Assembly: GCF_049800915.1 (NCBI RefSeq)
Contig: NZ_JBNAFY010000002.1
Coordinates: 62,001 to 126,000, forward strand
Length of the DNA: 64,000 bases
Source of the DNA: Amaricoccus macauensis_A
Lineage (GTDB): Bacteria; Pseudomonadota; Alphaproteobacteria; Rhodobacterales; Rhodobacteraceae
Direction: 5' to 3'
The notes beneath the pieces are model-generated. The model saw only the letters and a list, made by a program, of their open reading frames with translations, was not told the DNA's origin and did no database searches. Position numbers and translations under genes: made by a program. Shown here piece after piece: positions 33,579-41,452 of this stretch (positions are counted from its first letter, which is position 1; every line of letters begins with the position of its first letter).

Positions 33579-34028
33579 TCAGTCTTGAGCGCGCTCGGCA
33601 CCTGGAACCTTTCCGCCCAGATTGTCGCGAAGGCGCCGAGCCGTGAGGAGAAACGCCTCCGCGTCCTTGCCAAGAACCTCGTGTATCCGGCGATCCACTT
33701 CGGACCATGCTTCGCAGATGCCATCCAGCATGGTCTTGCCCCTCGGCGTGAGTTCAACAACATTCTGGCGACGTGAATTGGGGTCGACGGCCCGCGTGAT
33801 CAGCCCGGCATGGAGCAGCCGGCCGGTCATCGTACTCATGCTGGCTGACGTGACACCGAAGGCCGAGGCGAGGCCCGTCTGGGAAACCGGGCCCATCCTG
33901 CCGATAGCTTCCAGAACGCGGGCCTGTCGTGGAAGGATGCCAAGGGGTTTCAACTGCCGACGCTGCTCCTGTTCGATGAGCGCGGCGCTGTGGAGGAGGC
34001 CGTGGAAGGCATGCTGATCTGGTCGCAT
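33579..34028 (-). CDS. MarR family transcriptional regulator
   Basis: A 149-residue winged-helix regulator of the MarR type: RQARVLEAIGRMGPVSQTGLASAFGVTSASMSTMTGRLLHAGLITRAVDP covers the HTH and wing (for example SASMSTMTGRLLHAGLI as recognition helix). The ATG at 34026-34028 (MRPDQHAFHGLLH) is chosen as the MarR start; reading further upstream extends into unlikely sequence. A near-palindrome lies immediately before it (34030-34051). MarR proteins usually repress their own and neighbouring genes and respond to phenolic or oxidant ligands; here the GNAT gene downstream or the SMP-30 gene across the gap are the possible targets. Confidence 0.85.
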   Translation of the reverse strand: MRPDQHAFHGLLHSAALIEQEQRRQLKPLGILPRQARVLEAIGRMGPVSQTGLASAFGVTSASMSTMTGRLLHAGLITRAVDPNSRRQNVVELTPRGKTMLDGICEAWSEVDRRIHEVLGKDAEAFLLTARRLRDNLGGKVPGAERAQD

Positions 34029-34029
34029 G

Positions 34030-34051
34030 TTGATAGTTAGTATTCTAGCAA
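34030..34051. promoter_or_regulatory. candidate MarR operator
   Basis: TTGATAG (34030-34036) and CTAGCAA (34045-34051) form an inverted repeat with one mismatch per arm and an AT-rich centre. It touches the MarR start codon region and lies in the patch where the promoter must be, as expected for autorepression. Confidence 0.5.
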
Positions 34052-34114
34052 TCGGACCCGCGCAACGGATGTGTTGCCGAACCCAATGCGCAAGGGCCAT
34101 CCCATGGCCGTGGC

Positions 34115-34372
34115 GTGCGTCCGTTCCCGTTTGCCGATCGGGGCCGCAAGAGCCATGCTTCGGGCGCTGAGCCGGCGCTTGCTCATGCGAAAGCACCGGT
34201 TGTGGAGGTGCTCTCGAATGTTCCCGGACCCTCGGGTTCATCGCTTCTCATGTTCCTTGTGGTTTCCATGCTCAATTCATACGGTTTCGGCGCCGGCGCG
34301 CCGCAGATGCTCACCGGCGAGATCACGACCGGCATCTTCATTGCCGCCAGCGCCCGGAGGGCTTTCCGATGA
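34115..34372 (+). pseudogene. probable C-terminal remnant of a sugar ABC permease (RbsC type)
   Basis: The frame ending in the TGA that overlaps the next gene (ATGA at 34369-34372) encodes a hydrophobic end: LLMFLVVSMLNSYGF, then PQMLTGEITTGIFIAASARR. It resembles the last helices of RbsC-like sugar permeases, where L-N-x-x-(G/N)-x ... (K/T)-G-x-(I/V)-(I/V) ends before a basic tail. The upstream portion of the frame (from about 34050) is not permease-like and lacks a good start, so I read this as a truncated 3' end left after deletion of a transporter operon. SMP-30 lactonases are often encoded behind such permeases, and the overlap fits. Assignment is tentative; a real small membrane protein is the alternative. 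Confidence 0.4.
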
Positions 34373-35289
34373 TCCTGCCCCGTCACCTGCAAGCCGATGA
34401 TCCGCGGTTTCTGGCGCTTGTTCATCCGCTCTCCGACCTGGAGCGGATTGCGACAGGGTTTACCTGGACCGAAGGGCCGGTGTGGTTCGGCGATCACCAG
34501 TGCCTTCTTTTCTCCGAGATCCCCTCGCAGCGCGTCTTGTGCTGGCGGGAAGGCGAAGGTGTCTCGGTTTTTCGTTCGCCGAGCCAGTTTACCAATGGCA
34601 ACACACGCGACCGTGCGGGGCGCCTGGTCTACTGCCGGCACGGCCCGCGCGATGTGGTCAGAACGGAGTATGACGGCTCGCTTACCGTTCTGGCTGACAG
34701 CTTCGAGGGCAGGCGGTTGAATTCGCCCAATGACGTTGTCGTCACCTCGGACGGGGCTGTCTGGTTCACCGACCCCACCTACGGCATTATCTCGAATTTC
34801 GAAGGGTGTCGCGCGGAGCCGGAACAGTCTTCGCGCAATGTCTATCGTCTCGGGCCCGATGGCCGTCTGACAGCCGTCATTACCGATTTCACCCAGCCCA
34901 ATGGCCTTGTCTTCTCACCGGACGAGACGCGGCTTTACGTGGCGGAAAGCGGCCAGAGCCATGACAGCAGCGTACCGGCCGTGATCCGCCTGTTCGACCT
35001 TGCCGGCGGGCAGGTGATGGATGCCGGAATATTCGCGACCCTCGATCAAGGTTTCCCGGATGGAATGCGCGTCGACGAAGCGGGCAACCTCTGGACCTCG
35101 GCCTTCGACGGCGTCCACTGCTTTGCCCCGGACGGGACCCGGCTCGGAAAGATCCTCGTGCCCGAACGCGTTGCCAACCTCGCGTTCGGCGGTCCGACCG
35201 GCCACACGCTGTTCATCACGGCGACTTCCAGTGTCTATCGGGTCTTCGTCGATACTCGGGGAGCAGAGCCCTGGACGCATGGCTCGTGA
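34369..35289 (+). CDS. SMP-30/gluconolactonase/LRE family protein
   Basis: A 306-residue beta-propeller of the SMP-30/gluconolactonase family, metal-dependent lactonases acting on sugar lactones. The early FTWTEGPVWFGD with the metal-ligand Glu, the LNSPNDVVVTSDGAVWFTDPTYG block (N-S-P-N-D) and the FPDGMRVDEAGNLWTS block with the essential Asp are all present. Its ATG overlaps the stop of the preceding hydrophobic fragment (ATGA), which suggests it was once the end of a sugar-transport operon. No sugar dehydrogenase is adjacent, so the substrate is unknown. Confidence 0.93.
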   Translation: MILPRHLQADDPRFLALVHPLSDLERIATGFTWTEGPVWFGDHQCLLFSEIPSQRVLCWREGEGVSVFRSPSQFTNGNTRDRAGRLVYCRHGPRDVVRTEYDGSLTVLADSFEGRRLNSPNDVVVTSDGAVWFTDPTYGIISNFEGCRAEPEQSSRNVYRLGPDGRLTAVITDFTQPNGLVFSPDETRLYVAESGQSHDSSVPAVIRLFDLAGGQVMDAGIFATLDQGFPDGMRVDEAGNLWTSAFDGVHCFAPDGTRLGKILVPERVANLAFGGPTGHTLFITATSSVYRVFVDTRGAEPWTHGS

Positions 35290-35407
35290 GGGGGTTGCGC
35301 GCGGCGGTGTCCGTTTTCTTGCCGCTCGATGATCCGCGGCGGTTCAGTTCGAAGTGGATTGGTCCTATGCTTTCGGAGAACGGCATTTCCCGCCAGGAGC
35401 GAGACCA

Positions 35408-35872
35408 ATGGCACAGCTGACCGACCGCCCCGCCTACTCCTATCGCGACGATCCGGCCGTTCCCGAGTTCGATGACAGCGGACCGGTCGTCGTGATGGAC
35501 GGAAACTGCATGCTTTGCTCGCAGGGGGCGCGGATCATCAGCCGGCTCGACCGCAAGCAGGCCTTCCGCATCTGCCCGATCCAGACCCCGCTCGGCGGCG
35601 CTCTTCTCGCGCACTACGGGCTGGAACCGGACGACCCTGAAAGCTGGCTCTTTCTCGACGAAGGCAAGGCGAAGGGATCTCTGCAAGCCATCATCGGCAT
35701 AGGCCGCAAGCTCGGCGGGATCGGCTGGGCTCTTGCGCCACTCGGGATCCTGCCGCGGGCCGTGCAGGACTGGCTCTACCGCCGCATCGCCTACAATCGC
35801 TACCGGCTTTTCGGACATTCGGACATGTGCGCCATGCCCGATCCTGCGCTCAAGGCTCGCTTGATCGGCTGA
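35408..35872 (+). CDS. DCC family thiol-disulfide oxidoreductase-like protein (DUF393)
   Basis: A 154-residue DCC-family protein, a thioredoxin-like fold with the signature Asp-Gly-x-Cys-x-x-Cys: VVVMDGNCMLCSQGARII at about residues 30-47. The rest (QTPLGGALLAHYGL, then the LPRAVQDWLYRRIAYNRYRLFG end) is typical. Function is unproven; a redox role is assumed. The ATG at 35408 has AGGAGCGAG upstream. A second, more distant DCC protein is encoded at 53625-54050. Confidence 0.85.
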   Translation: MAQLTDRPAYSYRDDPAVPEFDDSGPVVVMDGNCMLCSQGARIISRLDRKQAFRICPIQTPLGGALLAHYGLEPDDPESWLFLDEGKAKGSLQAIIGIGRKLGGIGWALAPLGILPRAVQDWLYRRIAYNRYRLFGHSDMCAMPDPALKARLIG

Positions 35873-35980
35873 CAAACCTTCCCGATCGTGCCCCGCAGCG
35901 GACATCAAGCCGGAAATGCGGCGACCCGCTTCGAGGTGAAGCACGCGCCGTGCGCGCAAGGCCCGCCAGACCCATGTGCT

Positions 35981-36673
35981 TCAGTAGGTGCGGATCAAGC
36001 CTACGAGCTTGCCCTGAACCTTAACCTGGTGGTCCTGGTAGAGCCGTGTCTCATAAGCCGGGTTGGCGGCCTCGAGCGCAATTGTCGTGCCCCGCCGCCG
36101 GAAAGTCTTCAGCGTCGCTTCCTGTTCTTCGACGAGCGCCACGACGATGTCGCCGTTATCGGCATGCGACTGCTCCTGGATCACCACGACGTCGCCGTTG
36201 TTGATCCCGGCATCGATCATCGAATCGCCCTTGACCGAAAGTGCGTAGTGCCGCCCGTCCGTGCGCAGCATCGAGGCTGGCACCGCAACATTGTGGGAAC
36301 ACTCCTGGATTGCCGCAATCGGCACCCCGGCGGCAATCCGGCCCATGACGGGGAGTTCGATGGCCGCAATCCTGACCGGCGATGCCTGCTGCGGGGCGGG
36401 AGGCGCAGGACGCTTGCCCTCGATCACCTTTGGCTGGAACCCGGCGCTCTCTTCCATGTTTTCCGGAAGCTTGAGAATTTCGATGGCACGGGCGCGATGT
36501 GCAAGGCGCCGGACAAAGCCGCGCTCCTCCAGTGCCGTGATCAGACGGTGGATGCCGGACTTGGATCGCAGATCGAGCGCATCCTTCATCTCGTCGAACG
36601 ACGGGGGGACCCCATCGCGCTGCATGCGTTTGTGAATGAACTGCAGCAAATCATATTGCTTGCGCGTCAGCAT
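35981..36673 (-). CDS. lexA: SOS response repressor LexA
   Basis: LexA represses the SOS regulon and cuts itself when RecA filaments form. The 230-residue protein starts MLTRKQYDLLQFIHKRM, has the N-terminal HTH with RSKSGIHRLITALEERGF, the self-cleavage site Ala-Gly at about 115-116 (GRIAAGVPI), nucleophile Ser 151 (VKGDSMID) and general-base Lys 189 (ATLKTF). Upstream extension of the frame is rejected because the ATG on 36671-36673 matches family starts. A perfect GTTC-N7-GTTC box lies 28 bases before it, so it is autoregulated. It follows moeA with its own promoter region (36674-36761). Confidence 0.96.
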   Translation of the reverse strand: MLTRKQYDLLQFIHKRMQRDGVPPSFDEMKDALDLRSKSGIHRLITALEERGFVRRLAHRARAIEILKLPENMEESAGFQPKVIEGKRPAPPAPQQASPVRIAAIELPVMGRIAAGVPIAAIQECSHNVAVPASMLRTDGRHYALSVKGDSMIDAGINNGDVVVIQEQSHADNGDIVVALVEEQEATLKTFRRRGTTIALEAANPAYETRLYQDHQVKVQGKLVGLIRTY

Positions 36674-36701
36674 GTCCCGATCCTTTGCCCAATACACAGT
36701 C

Positions 36702-36716
36702 GTTCTACTAACGTTC
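36702..36716. promoter_or_regulatory. LexA (SOS) box upstream of lexA
   Basis: GTTC, seven bases (TACTAAC), GTTC on the plus strand; on the minus strand this is GAAC-N7-GAAC, the direct-repeat SOS box of alphaproteobacteria. It is 28 bases from the lexA ATG, overlapping the expected promoter. Confidence 0.88.
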
Positions 36717-36761
36717 TCGTTTTGTGTCAAGTTTCGACACGAACGCACAATTATAAGTTTA

Positions 36762-37946
36762 TCACAACCACATGAATTCCACTAATGCGCCTGTTTCCTG
36801 TGTAGAATCTCCAGCAGGTCGCACCAAGAGGGCATTGGCTTCGGCAAGCACCGAGAGCAGGGAACTGTCCTGCCGATCAAACGGTGTGCAGACCCAGCCA
36901 TCCCCTCCCGCGACGACACGTGCCCTCATGTAATGTTGCCGCGGTCCGTTGGTTCCAAGGGGCTTGTCGAGCCGCGCGGGCAGGGTCGGAGGGAGTTCGC
37001 CGGGCAGCCCCAGCATGCGCTCGATGGCGGGCAGAAGGAACAACTTTCCGCAGACGATGGCCGAAACCGGGTTCCCGGGCAGACCCACAAGGGGCGTGCC
37101 GCCAAGCCGCCCGGCCATCAGCGGCTTGCCTGGGCGGATCGCGACCTTGTAGAATTCGAGCTCCAGCCCCTTCGAGACCGCCGTGCTCTGCACCAGATCG
37201 TGATCGCCCACAGAGGCACCGCCGATCGTCACGATCAGATCCGCGCCTGCCGCAAGTGCGAAACAGGCCGCGAGGCTTTCGGGCGTGTCATGCGCGATGG
37301 GCAGCACTCGCACCTCCGCCCCGTGGGTCTCGAACATCGCCTTCAGGGCGAAATGGTTGGAGGCCACGATCTGGTCCGGGCCGGGTTCCTCGCCCGGCAG
37401 GACCAGTTCATCGCCGGTGGCAATGATGGCGATGATCGGCTTGCGCGCCACCGGCAGCTCGGCGATGTTCATCGCTGCAAGAAGCGCAAGATCCGCTGGA
37501 CCCAGCCGCCTCAGTGCCGAAACGCGCGCCCCTTCCGCGAAATCCACCCCGGCCGGGCGGATGTTCTGGCCCGGATCAGCCGCTTGCCGCAGAATGACTG
37601 TATCGCCCTCGCGCTCGGTCTCCTCCTGGATGACCACGCGGTCCGCACCATCAGGCACCGGCGCGCCGGTGAAGATTCGGGCCGCCTCTCCAGGGGCCAG
37701 GGGCTTGTCGTAGCGTTGCCCTGCCGCGGATTCGCCCACAACGCGAAGGCGCGCGCCCACCTGGGCATCCTCGGCGCGCACCGCATATCCATCCATTGCG
37801 GAGGAGGGGAAGGGCGGCTGCGTGCGCCGCGCGAACTGGTCCTCTGCCAGAACGCGCCCGGATGCTCTTGCTATCGGGATCATCTCCGGCCCGAGCGGCG
37901 CGAACAGCTCCATCAGCCGCGCATGGGCCTCCTCGACGCTGATCAT
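36762..37946 (-). CDS. moeA: molybdopterin molybdotransferase MoeA
   Basis: MoeA inserts molybdate into adenylated molybdopterin. This 394-residue copy shows the N-terminal PPFPSSAMDGYAVRA motif, IATGDELVLPGEEPGP, TIGGASVGDHDLV, VAIRPGKPLMAG and GLPGNPVSAIVC, all hallmarks. The ATG on 37944-37946 (MISVEEAHARLMELF) has a ribosome site in the 7-base gap after moaC; the frame open before it is not used. It is the last gene of trpG-trpD-trpC-moaC-moeA before lexA, all on the minus strand. Confidence 0.95.
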   Translation of the reverse strand: MISVEEAHARLMELFAPLGPEMIPIARASGRVLAEDQFARRTQPPFPSSAMDGYAVRAEDAQVGARLRVVGESAAGQRYDKPLAPGEAARIFTGAPVPDGADRVVIQEETEREGDTVILRQAADPGQNIRPAGVDFAEGARVSALRRLGPADLALLAAMNIAELPVARKPIIAIIATGDELVLPGEEPGPDQIVASNHFALKAMFETHGAEVRVLPIAHDTPESLAACFALAAGADLIVTIGGASVGDHDLVQSTAVSKGLELEFYKVAIRPGKPLMAGRLGGTPLVGLPGNPVSAIVCGKLFLLPAIERMLGLPGELPPTLPARLDKPLGTNGPRQHYMRARVVAGGDGWVCTPFDRQDSSLLSVLAEANALLVRPAGDSTQETGALVEFMWL

Positions 37947-37953
37947 CCCGGGA

Positions 37954-38433
37954 TCACTCCGCTTCGAAACGGCCGGACTTGCCGCCATCCTTGAAGGCCA
38001 GGCGGATCTCGCCGATCACCATGCCCTTGTCCACGGCCTTGAGCATGTCGTAGATCGTTAGGCACGCGACCGAAACGGCCGTCAGCGCCTCCATCTCCAC
38101 ACCCGTCGGTCCGGTGGTGCGAACCTGCGCTTCGACCCGAACGAGATCGGCCTCCGGGTCCGGCTCGAAATCCACAGTCACCTTCGAAAGCGCCAGCGGA
38201 TGGCAGAGGGGCACCAGATCGGCGGTGCGCTTGGCGGCCATGATGCCCGCGATCCGTGCGACACCGAGCACGTCACCCTTCTTCGCCGTGCCCAATTGCA
38301 CCAGCGCCAGCGCCGCGGCGGACATGGAAACCGTGCCGCGCGCGATGGCCACCCGCGCGGTTGCCGATTTTTCCGACACATCCACCATCTGCGCCGCGCC
38401 TTTGGCGTCGAAATGGGTAAGCGACCCGCTCAT
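37954..38433 (-). CDS. moaC: cyclic pyranopterin monophosphate synthase MoaC
   Basis: MoaC makes cyclic pyranopterin monophosphate from the MoaA product in molybdenum cofactor synthesis. The 159-residue protein begins LTHFDAKGAAQMVDVSEK and contains IAGIMAAKRTADLVPLCHPLALSKV and TTGPTGVEMEALTAVSVACLTIYDM, the two active-site blocks. It starts 7 bases after the trpC stop and ends 7 bases before moeA. moaA is not in the window. Confidence 0.95.
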   Translation of the reverse strand: MSGSLTHFDAKGAAQMVDVSEKSATARVAIARGTVSMSAAALALVQLGTAKKGDVLGVARIAGIMAAKRTADLVPLCHPLALSKVTVDFEPDPEADLVRVEAQVRTTGPTGVEMEALTAVSVACLTIYDMLKAVDKGMVIGEIRLAFKDGGKSGRFEAE

Positions 38434-38440
38434 GGCGCGC

Positions 38441-39250
38441 CTATTCCGCCTGCGGCCGCCAGGGGCTCCGCAGCAGGTCCCGCGTTGCCGCCTCGACATC
38501 GTCCTGCCGCATCAGCGTCTCGCCGATGAGGAAGCATCGCACGCCGAACCGGGCGATCTGAGCCAGATCGGCGCGCGTGGCGAGCCCGGATTCCGAGACG
38601 ACCAGCCGATCCTGGGGCACCCCGCGTGTGAGCGTCTTGGTCGTTTCGAGATCCGTGACGAAAGTGTTCAGATCGCGGTTGTTGATGCCCACCAGCGGCG
38701 AGCGCAGCTTGGCGGCGCGCTCAACTTCCTCGCTCGTATGCACCTCGATCAGAGCGTCCATGCCCCATTCGAAAGCGGCCGTCTCGATCTCCTCGGCCTG
38801 TGCGTCCGAAACACTGGCGAGAATGATCAGGATGCAATCCGCTCCGATCGCGCGGCTCTCCACCACCTGCCATGGGTCGTAGATGAAATCCTTGCGCAGC
38901 ACGGGAAGCGACACTGCATCGCGTGCCTCTGCCAGATAGCTGTCGCGCCCCTGGAAGCTCGGCGCGTCGGTGAGTACCGAAAGGCAGGTCGCACCCCCGG
39001 CCTCGTAGGCGGCGGCGATGCTTGCGGGATCGAAATCCTCGCGGATCAGCCCCTTCGAGGGGCTTGCCTTCTTCACCTCCGCGATGAGGCCGTAGTCTCC
39101 CCTCGCCGAGGCCTCGCGGAGGGCGCGGGCAAAGCCGCGGGTCGGGCCCTGCGCACGGGCAGCCCCCTCGATCTCGCTCAGGGGGCGCGCCGCCTTGCGT
39201 TCAGCCACATCCGCCAGCTTGTATGTCTTAATATCGTCGAGGATGCTCAC
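38441..39250 (-). CDS. trpC: indole-3-glycerol phosphate synthase TrpC
   Basis: TrpC closes the indole ring in tryptophan synthesis. This 269-residue TIM barrel has the catalytic EVKKASPSKG (Lys in the first strand), VLTDAPSFQGRDSYL, VLRKDFIYDPWQV and VVSESGLATRADL motifs. The start is a GTG at 39248-39250, supported by GGAGAGC upstream and by the family N-terminus (ILDDIKTYK). The start lies 4 bases after the trpD stop. It is monofunctional, without a fused TrpF domain. Confidence 0.95.
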   Translation of the reverse strand: MSILDDIKTYKLADVAERKAARPLSEIEGAARAQGPTRGFARALREASARGDYGLIAEVKKASPSKGLIREDFDPASIAAAYEAGGATCLSVLTDAPSFQGRDSYLAEARDAVSLPVLRKDFIYDPWQVVESRAIGADCILIILASVSDAQAEEIETAAFEWGMDALIEVHTSEEVERAAKLRSPLVGINNRDLNTFVTDLETTKTLTRGVPQDRLVVSESGLATRADLAQIARFGVRCFLIGETLMRQDDVEAATRDLLRSPWRPQAE

Positions 39251-39254
39251 GTCT

Positions 39255-40283
39255 CTAGCTCTCCGCTCCCGCCCGCGCCGTGAAGGCTGCAAGCGCCTGT
39301 GCCTTCTTCCGCGCCGCACCGCTGTCGATGCTTTCGCGCGCCAGTTCCACACCCGAGGAGAGTGCCGGTGCACGTTCGGCAATCACCAGCGCCGCGGCGG
39401 CATTCAGCAGCACCGCATCGCGATAGGCCGAAGGTGCGCCGTCGAGCAGCGCCCGCAGGGCTGCACCGTTCTCTTCCGGGGTTCCGCCCAGGATCTCGGA
39501 GAAATCGCGCGCAGGCAGTCCCGCCTCTTCCGGGTGAATGGCAAATTCCGTGACCTTGCCGTCCTTCAGCTCCGCCACATAGGATTCGCCCGAGATCGAG
39601 ATCTCGTCGGTTCCGTCCGATCCATGCACCAACCAGGCGCGTTCCGATCCCAGCACCCCGAGCGTTTCGGCCATGGGCCGGATCATCGCGCGGGAATAGG
39701 CGCCGGTCAGTTGCCGCTTCACGCCTGCCGGATTGGTCAGCGGACCGAGGACGTTGAAGATGGTCCGCGTGCCCAGTTCGATCCGCGCGGGCATCACGTG
39801 CTTCATCGCCGGATGGTGCATGGGGGCCATCATGAAGCAGATGCCGACCTCCGCCAGCGCCTTCTCCACCGCCTCCGCCCCAAGCATCACGTCGATCCCG
39901 AGCTGTGACAGCGCATCCGCGGAACCGGACTTCGACGAAAGATTCCGGTTGCCGTGCTTCGCGATCGCGACGCCGGCACCTGCCACCACGAAGGCGGTGG
40001 CGGTCGAGATGTTGAGAGTGCCCTTGCCGTCGCCGCCGGTGCCGACAATGTCCATCGCACCTTCGGGGGCCGCCACCTTGAGGCACTTCTGCCGCATCAC
40101 CTGCGCCGCGGCCGCGATTTCCCCGACGCTCTCGCCGCGCGCGCGCAGCGCCATGAGAAAGCCGCCAACCTGCGCTGGCGTCGCCTGGCCTTCCATGATC
40201 GCGGTGAAGGCCGCTTCCGCCTCGTCGCGCGAGAGCGGGGCCTCGGCGGCCCGACCGATCAGCGGCTTGAGGCCGTCACTCAT
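39255..40283 (-). CDS. trpD: anthranilate phosphoribosyltransferase TrpD
   Basis: TrpD joins anthranilate to phosphoribosyl pyrophosphate. The 342-residue protein has the PRPP-binding GTGGDGKGTLNISTATA motif, KHGNRNLSSKSGSAD with the conserved Lys-His-Gly-Asn, and NVLGPLTNPAG. Its ATG overlaps the trpG stop by four bases (ATGA), so translation is coupled. It is a separate polypeptide, not fused with the TrpG glutaminase. Confidence 0.96.
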   Translation of the reverse strand: MSDGLKPLIGRAAEAPLSRDEAEAAFTAIMEGQATPAQVGGFLMALRARGESVGEIAAAAQVMRQKCLKVAAPEGAMDIVGTGGDGKGTLNISTATAFVVAGAGVAIAKHGNRNLSSKSGSADALSQLGIDVMLGAEAVEKALAEVGICFMMAPMHHPAMKHVMPARIELGTRTIFNVLGPLTNPAGVKRQLTGAYSRAMIRPMAETLGVLGSERAWLVHGSDGTDEISISGESYVAELKDGKVTEFAIHPEEAGLPARDFSEILGGTPEENGAALRALLDGAPSAYRDAVLLNAAAALVIAERAPALSSGVELARESIDSGAARKKAQALAAFTARAGAES

Positions 40284-40870
40284 GCAGGGACCTCTTCGGT
40301 CTCCGCGATCTCGAGGAAATTTTTCAGGAGCGCATGTCCGTGCTCGGAGGCGATCGACTCGGGGTGGAACTGCACCCCGTGGATCGGCAGGTTCTTGTGC
40401 TTCAGCCCCATGATCGTGCCGTCTTCCAGTTCCGCGGTAACTTCCAGTTCCTCGGGAAGCGAGGCGCGCTCGACCACCAGCGAGTGATACCGCGTTGCCT
40501 GGAAAGGCGAGGGCAGGCCGGCAAAGACGCCCGCGCCCGCATGCTCGATCGTGCCCATCTTGCCATGCATGATCTGGTCCGCGCGCACCACCTGTCCGCC
40601 GAAGGCCTGGCCGATGGCCTGATGCCCGAGACAGACGCCGACCAGGGGGGTGCGCGTCTCCGCGGCGGCGGCGATCAGCGCGAGGCAAATGCCCGCCTGA
40701 TCCGGCGCGCAAGGGCCAGGTGAGAGCAGGATCGAGGACGGTTTCAACGCCATCGCCTCCTGCACGTCGAGCGCATCATTGCGTTTCACGAGAACATCGG
40801 CACCCAATTCGCCGAGATAATGGTAGAGATTGTAGGTGAAGCTGTCGTAGTTGTCGATGAGCAGCATCAT
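40280..40870 (-). CDS. trpG: anthranilate synthase glutaminase component TrpG
   Basis: TrpG supplies ammonia from glutamine to the TrpE subunit. This 196-residue class I glutaminase has LLIDNYDSFTYNLYHYLGELG, the oxyanion LSPGPCAPDQAG, the nucleophile Cys in VGVCLGHQAIG, and the His-x-Glu of VQFHPESIASEHG. The start is one of two adjacent ATGs (40868-40870 or 40865-40867) after GAGGACTGCAGAG. trpE is not adjacent in this window; transcription probably begins in the divergent gap 40871-40977 shared with a small membrane-protein gene. Confidence 0.95.
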   Translation of the reverse strand: MMLLIDNYDSFTYNLYHYLGELGADVLVKRNDALDVQEAMALKPSSILLSPGPCAPDQAGICLALIAAAAETRTPLVGVCLGHQAIGQAFGGQVVRADQIMHGKMGTIEHAGAGVFAGLPSPFQATRYHSLVVERASLPEELEVTAELEDGTIMGLKHKNLPIHGVQFHPESIASEHGHALLKNFLEIAETEEVPA

Positions 40871-40911
40871 CTCTGCAGTCCTCCCCAAGACCGAATTGGT
40901 GCGCGTACGGA

Positions 40912-40940
40912 TTGGCGCCGGTTGGCGCGGGCGCTATACA
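40912..40940 (+). promoter_or_regulatory. sigma-70 type promoter for the gene at 40978
   Basis: TTGGCG (40912-40917), a 17-base spacer, and TATACA (40935-40940) form a good housekeeping promoter 38 bases before the GTG start of the divergent small gene. It is one of the clearest promoters in the window. Confidence 0.6.
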
Positions 40941-40977
40941 TGGACTTTGAGAACGGATGCGGTCAAGGAAAAGCTGA

Positions 40978-41397
40978 GTGTCAAGCGGCGTAGCAAACAA
41001 GTATCTCACATACCAGGATGCAGGGCATACCGGGTTCTGGCGCGGGGTCGCGGCAGGGATCGCGGCGTCGGTCGTCGTGCTTCTGGTCCTGGCGATTATC
41101 TTCCCCCCGACGGTCTACGAGCCGCCGAGCCTTGCGCCGGAAGCCGACCAGCCGCCCGATGCGATCACGAGCCCGGACGCGGCCGCCGCGACCCCTGCGG
41201 AGCCTGGCCGGGTCGGCCCCCTCGTGGTCGAGGCGCCCGCGCCCCTTCTTTCGGAGGTTCCGCCGGGCGACACGCCTCCGGGCCTCGAAATCCTCGACCT
41301 GCCGGCGGCGCCCGATGTCTTTGACGGTGGCGAGGCGGGCTCGCCTTCGCTATTCCGCCCGGCCGAGGGCGCTGAAAGCGCTCAGCCCACGCGCTGA
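40978..41397 (+). CDS. single-pass membrane protein with proline-rich extracytoplasmic tail
   Basis: A 139-residue protein with one membrane helix (about 20-43; FWRGVAAGIAASVVVLLVLA and following) and a long acidic Pro/Ala-rich tail of about 95 residues, predicted outside the cytoplasm. There is no signal-peptidase site, so it is a bitopic protein. No family is recognised; similar proteins are usually spacers or stalks of envelope machines. The start is a GTG with AAGGAAA upstream, and it has its own promoter at 40912-40940. It is divergent from trpG. Confidence 0.65.
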   Translation: MSSGVANKYLTYQDAGHTGFWRGVAAGIAASVVVLLVLAIIFPPTVYEPPSLAPEADQPPDAITSPDAAAATPAEPGRVGPLVVEAPAPLLSEVPPGDTPPGLEILDLPAAPDVFDGGEAGSPSLFRPAEGAESAQPTR

Positions 41398-41452
41398 ACG
41401 CGAGCCTCTGGCTTAACCTCCCCTTCGGAGATTCGACTTCAAGTTGCTGCGC

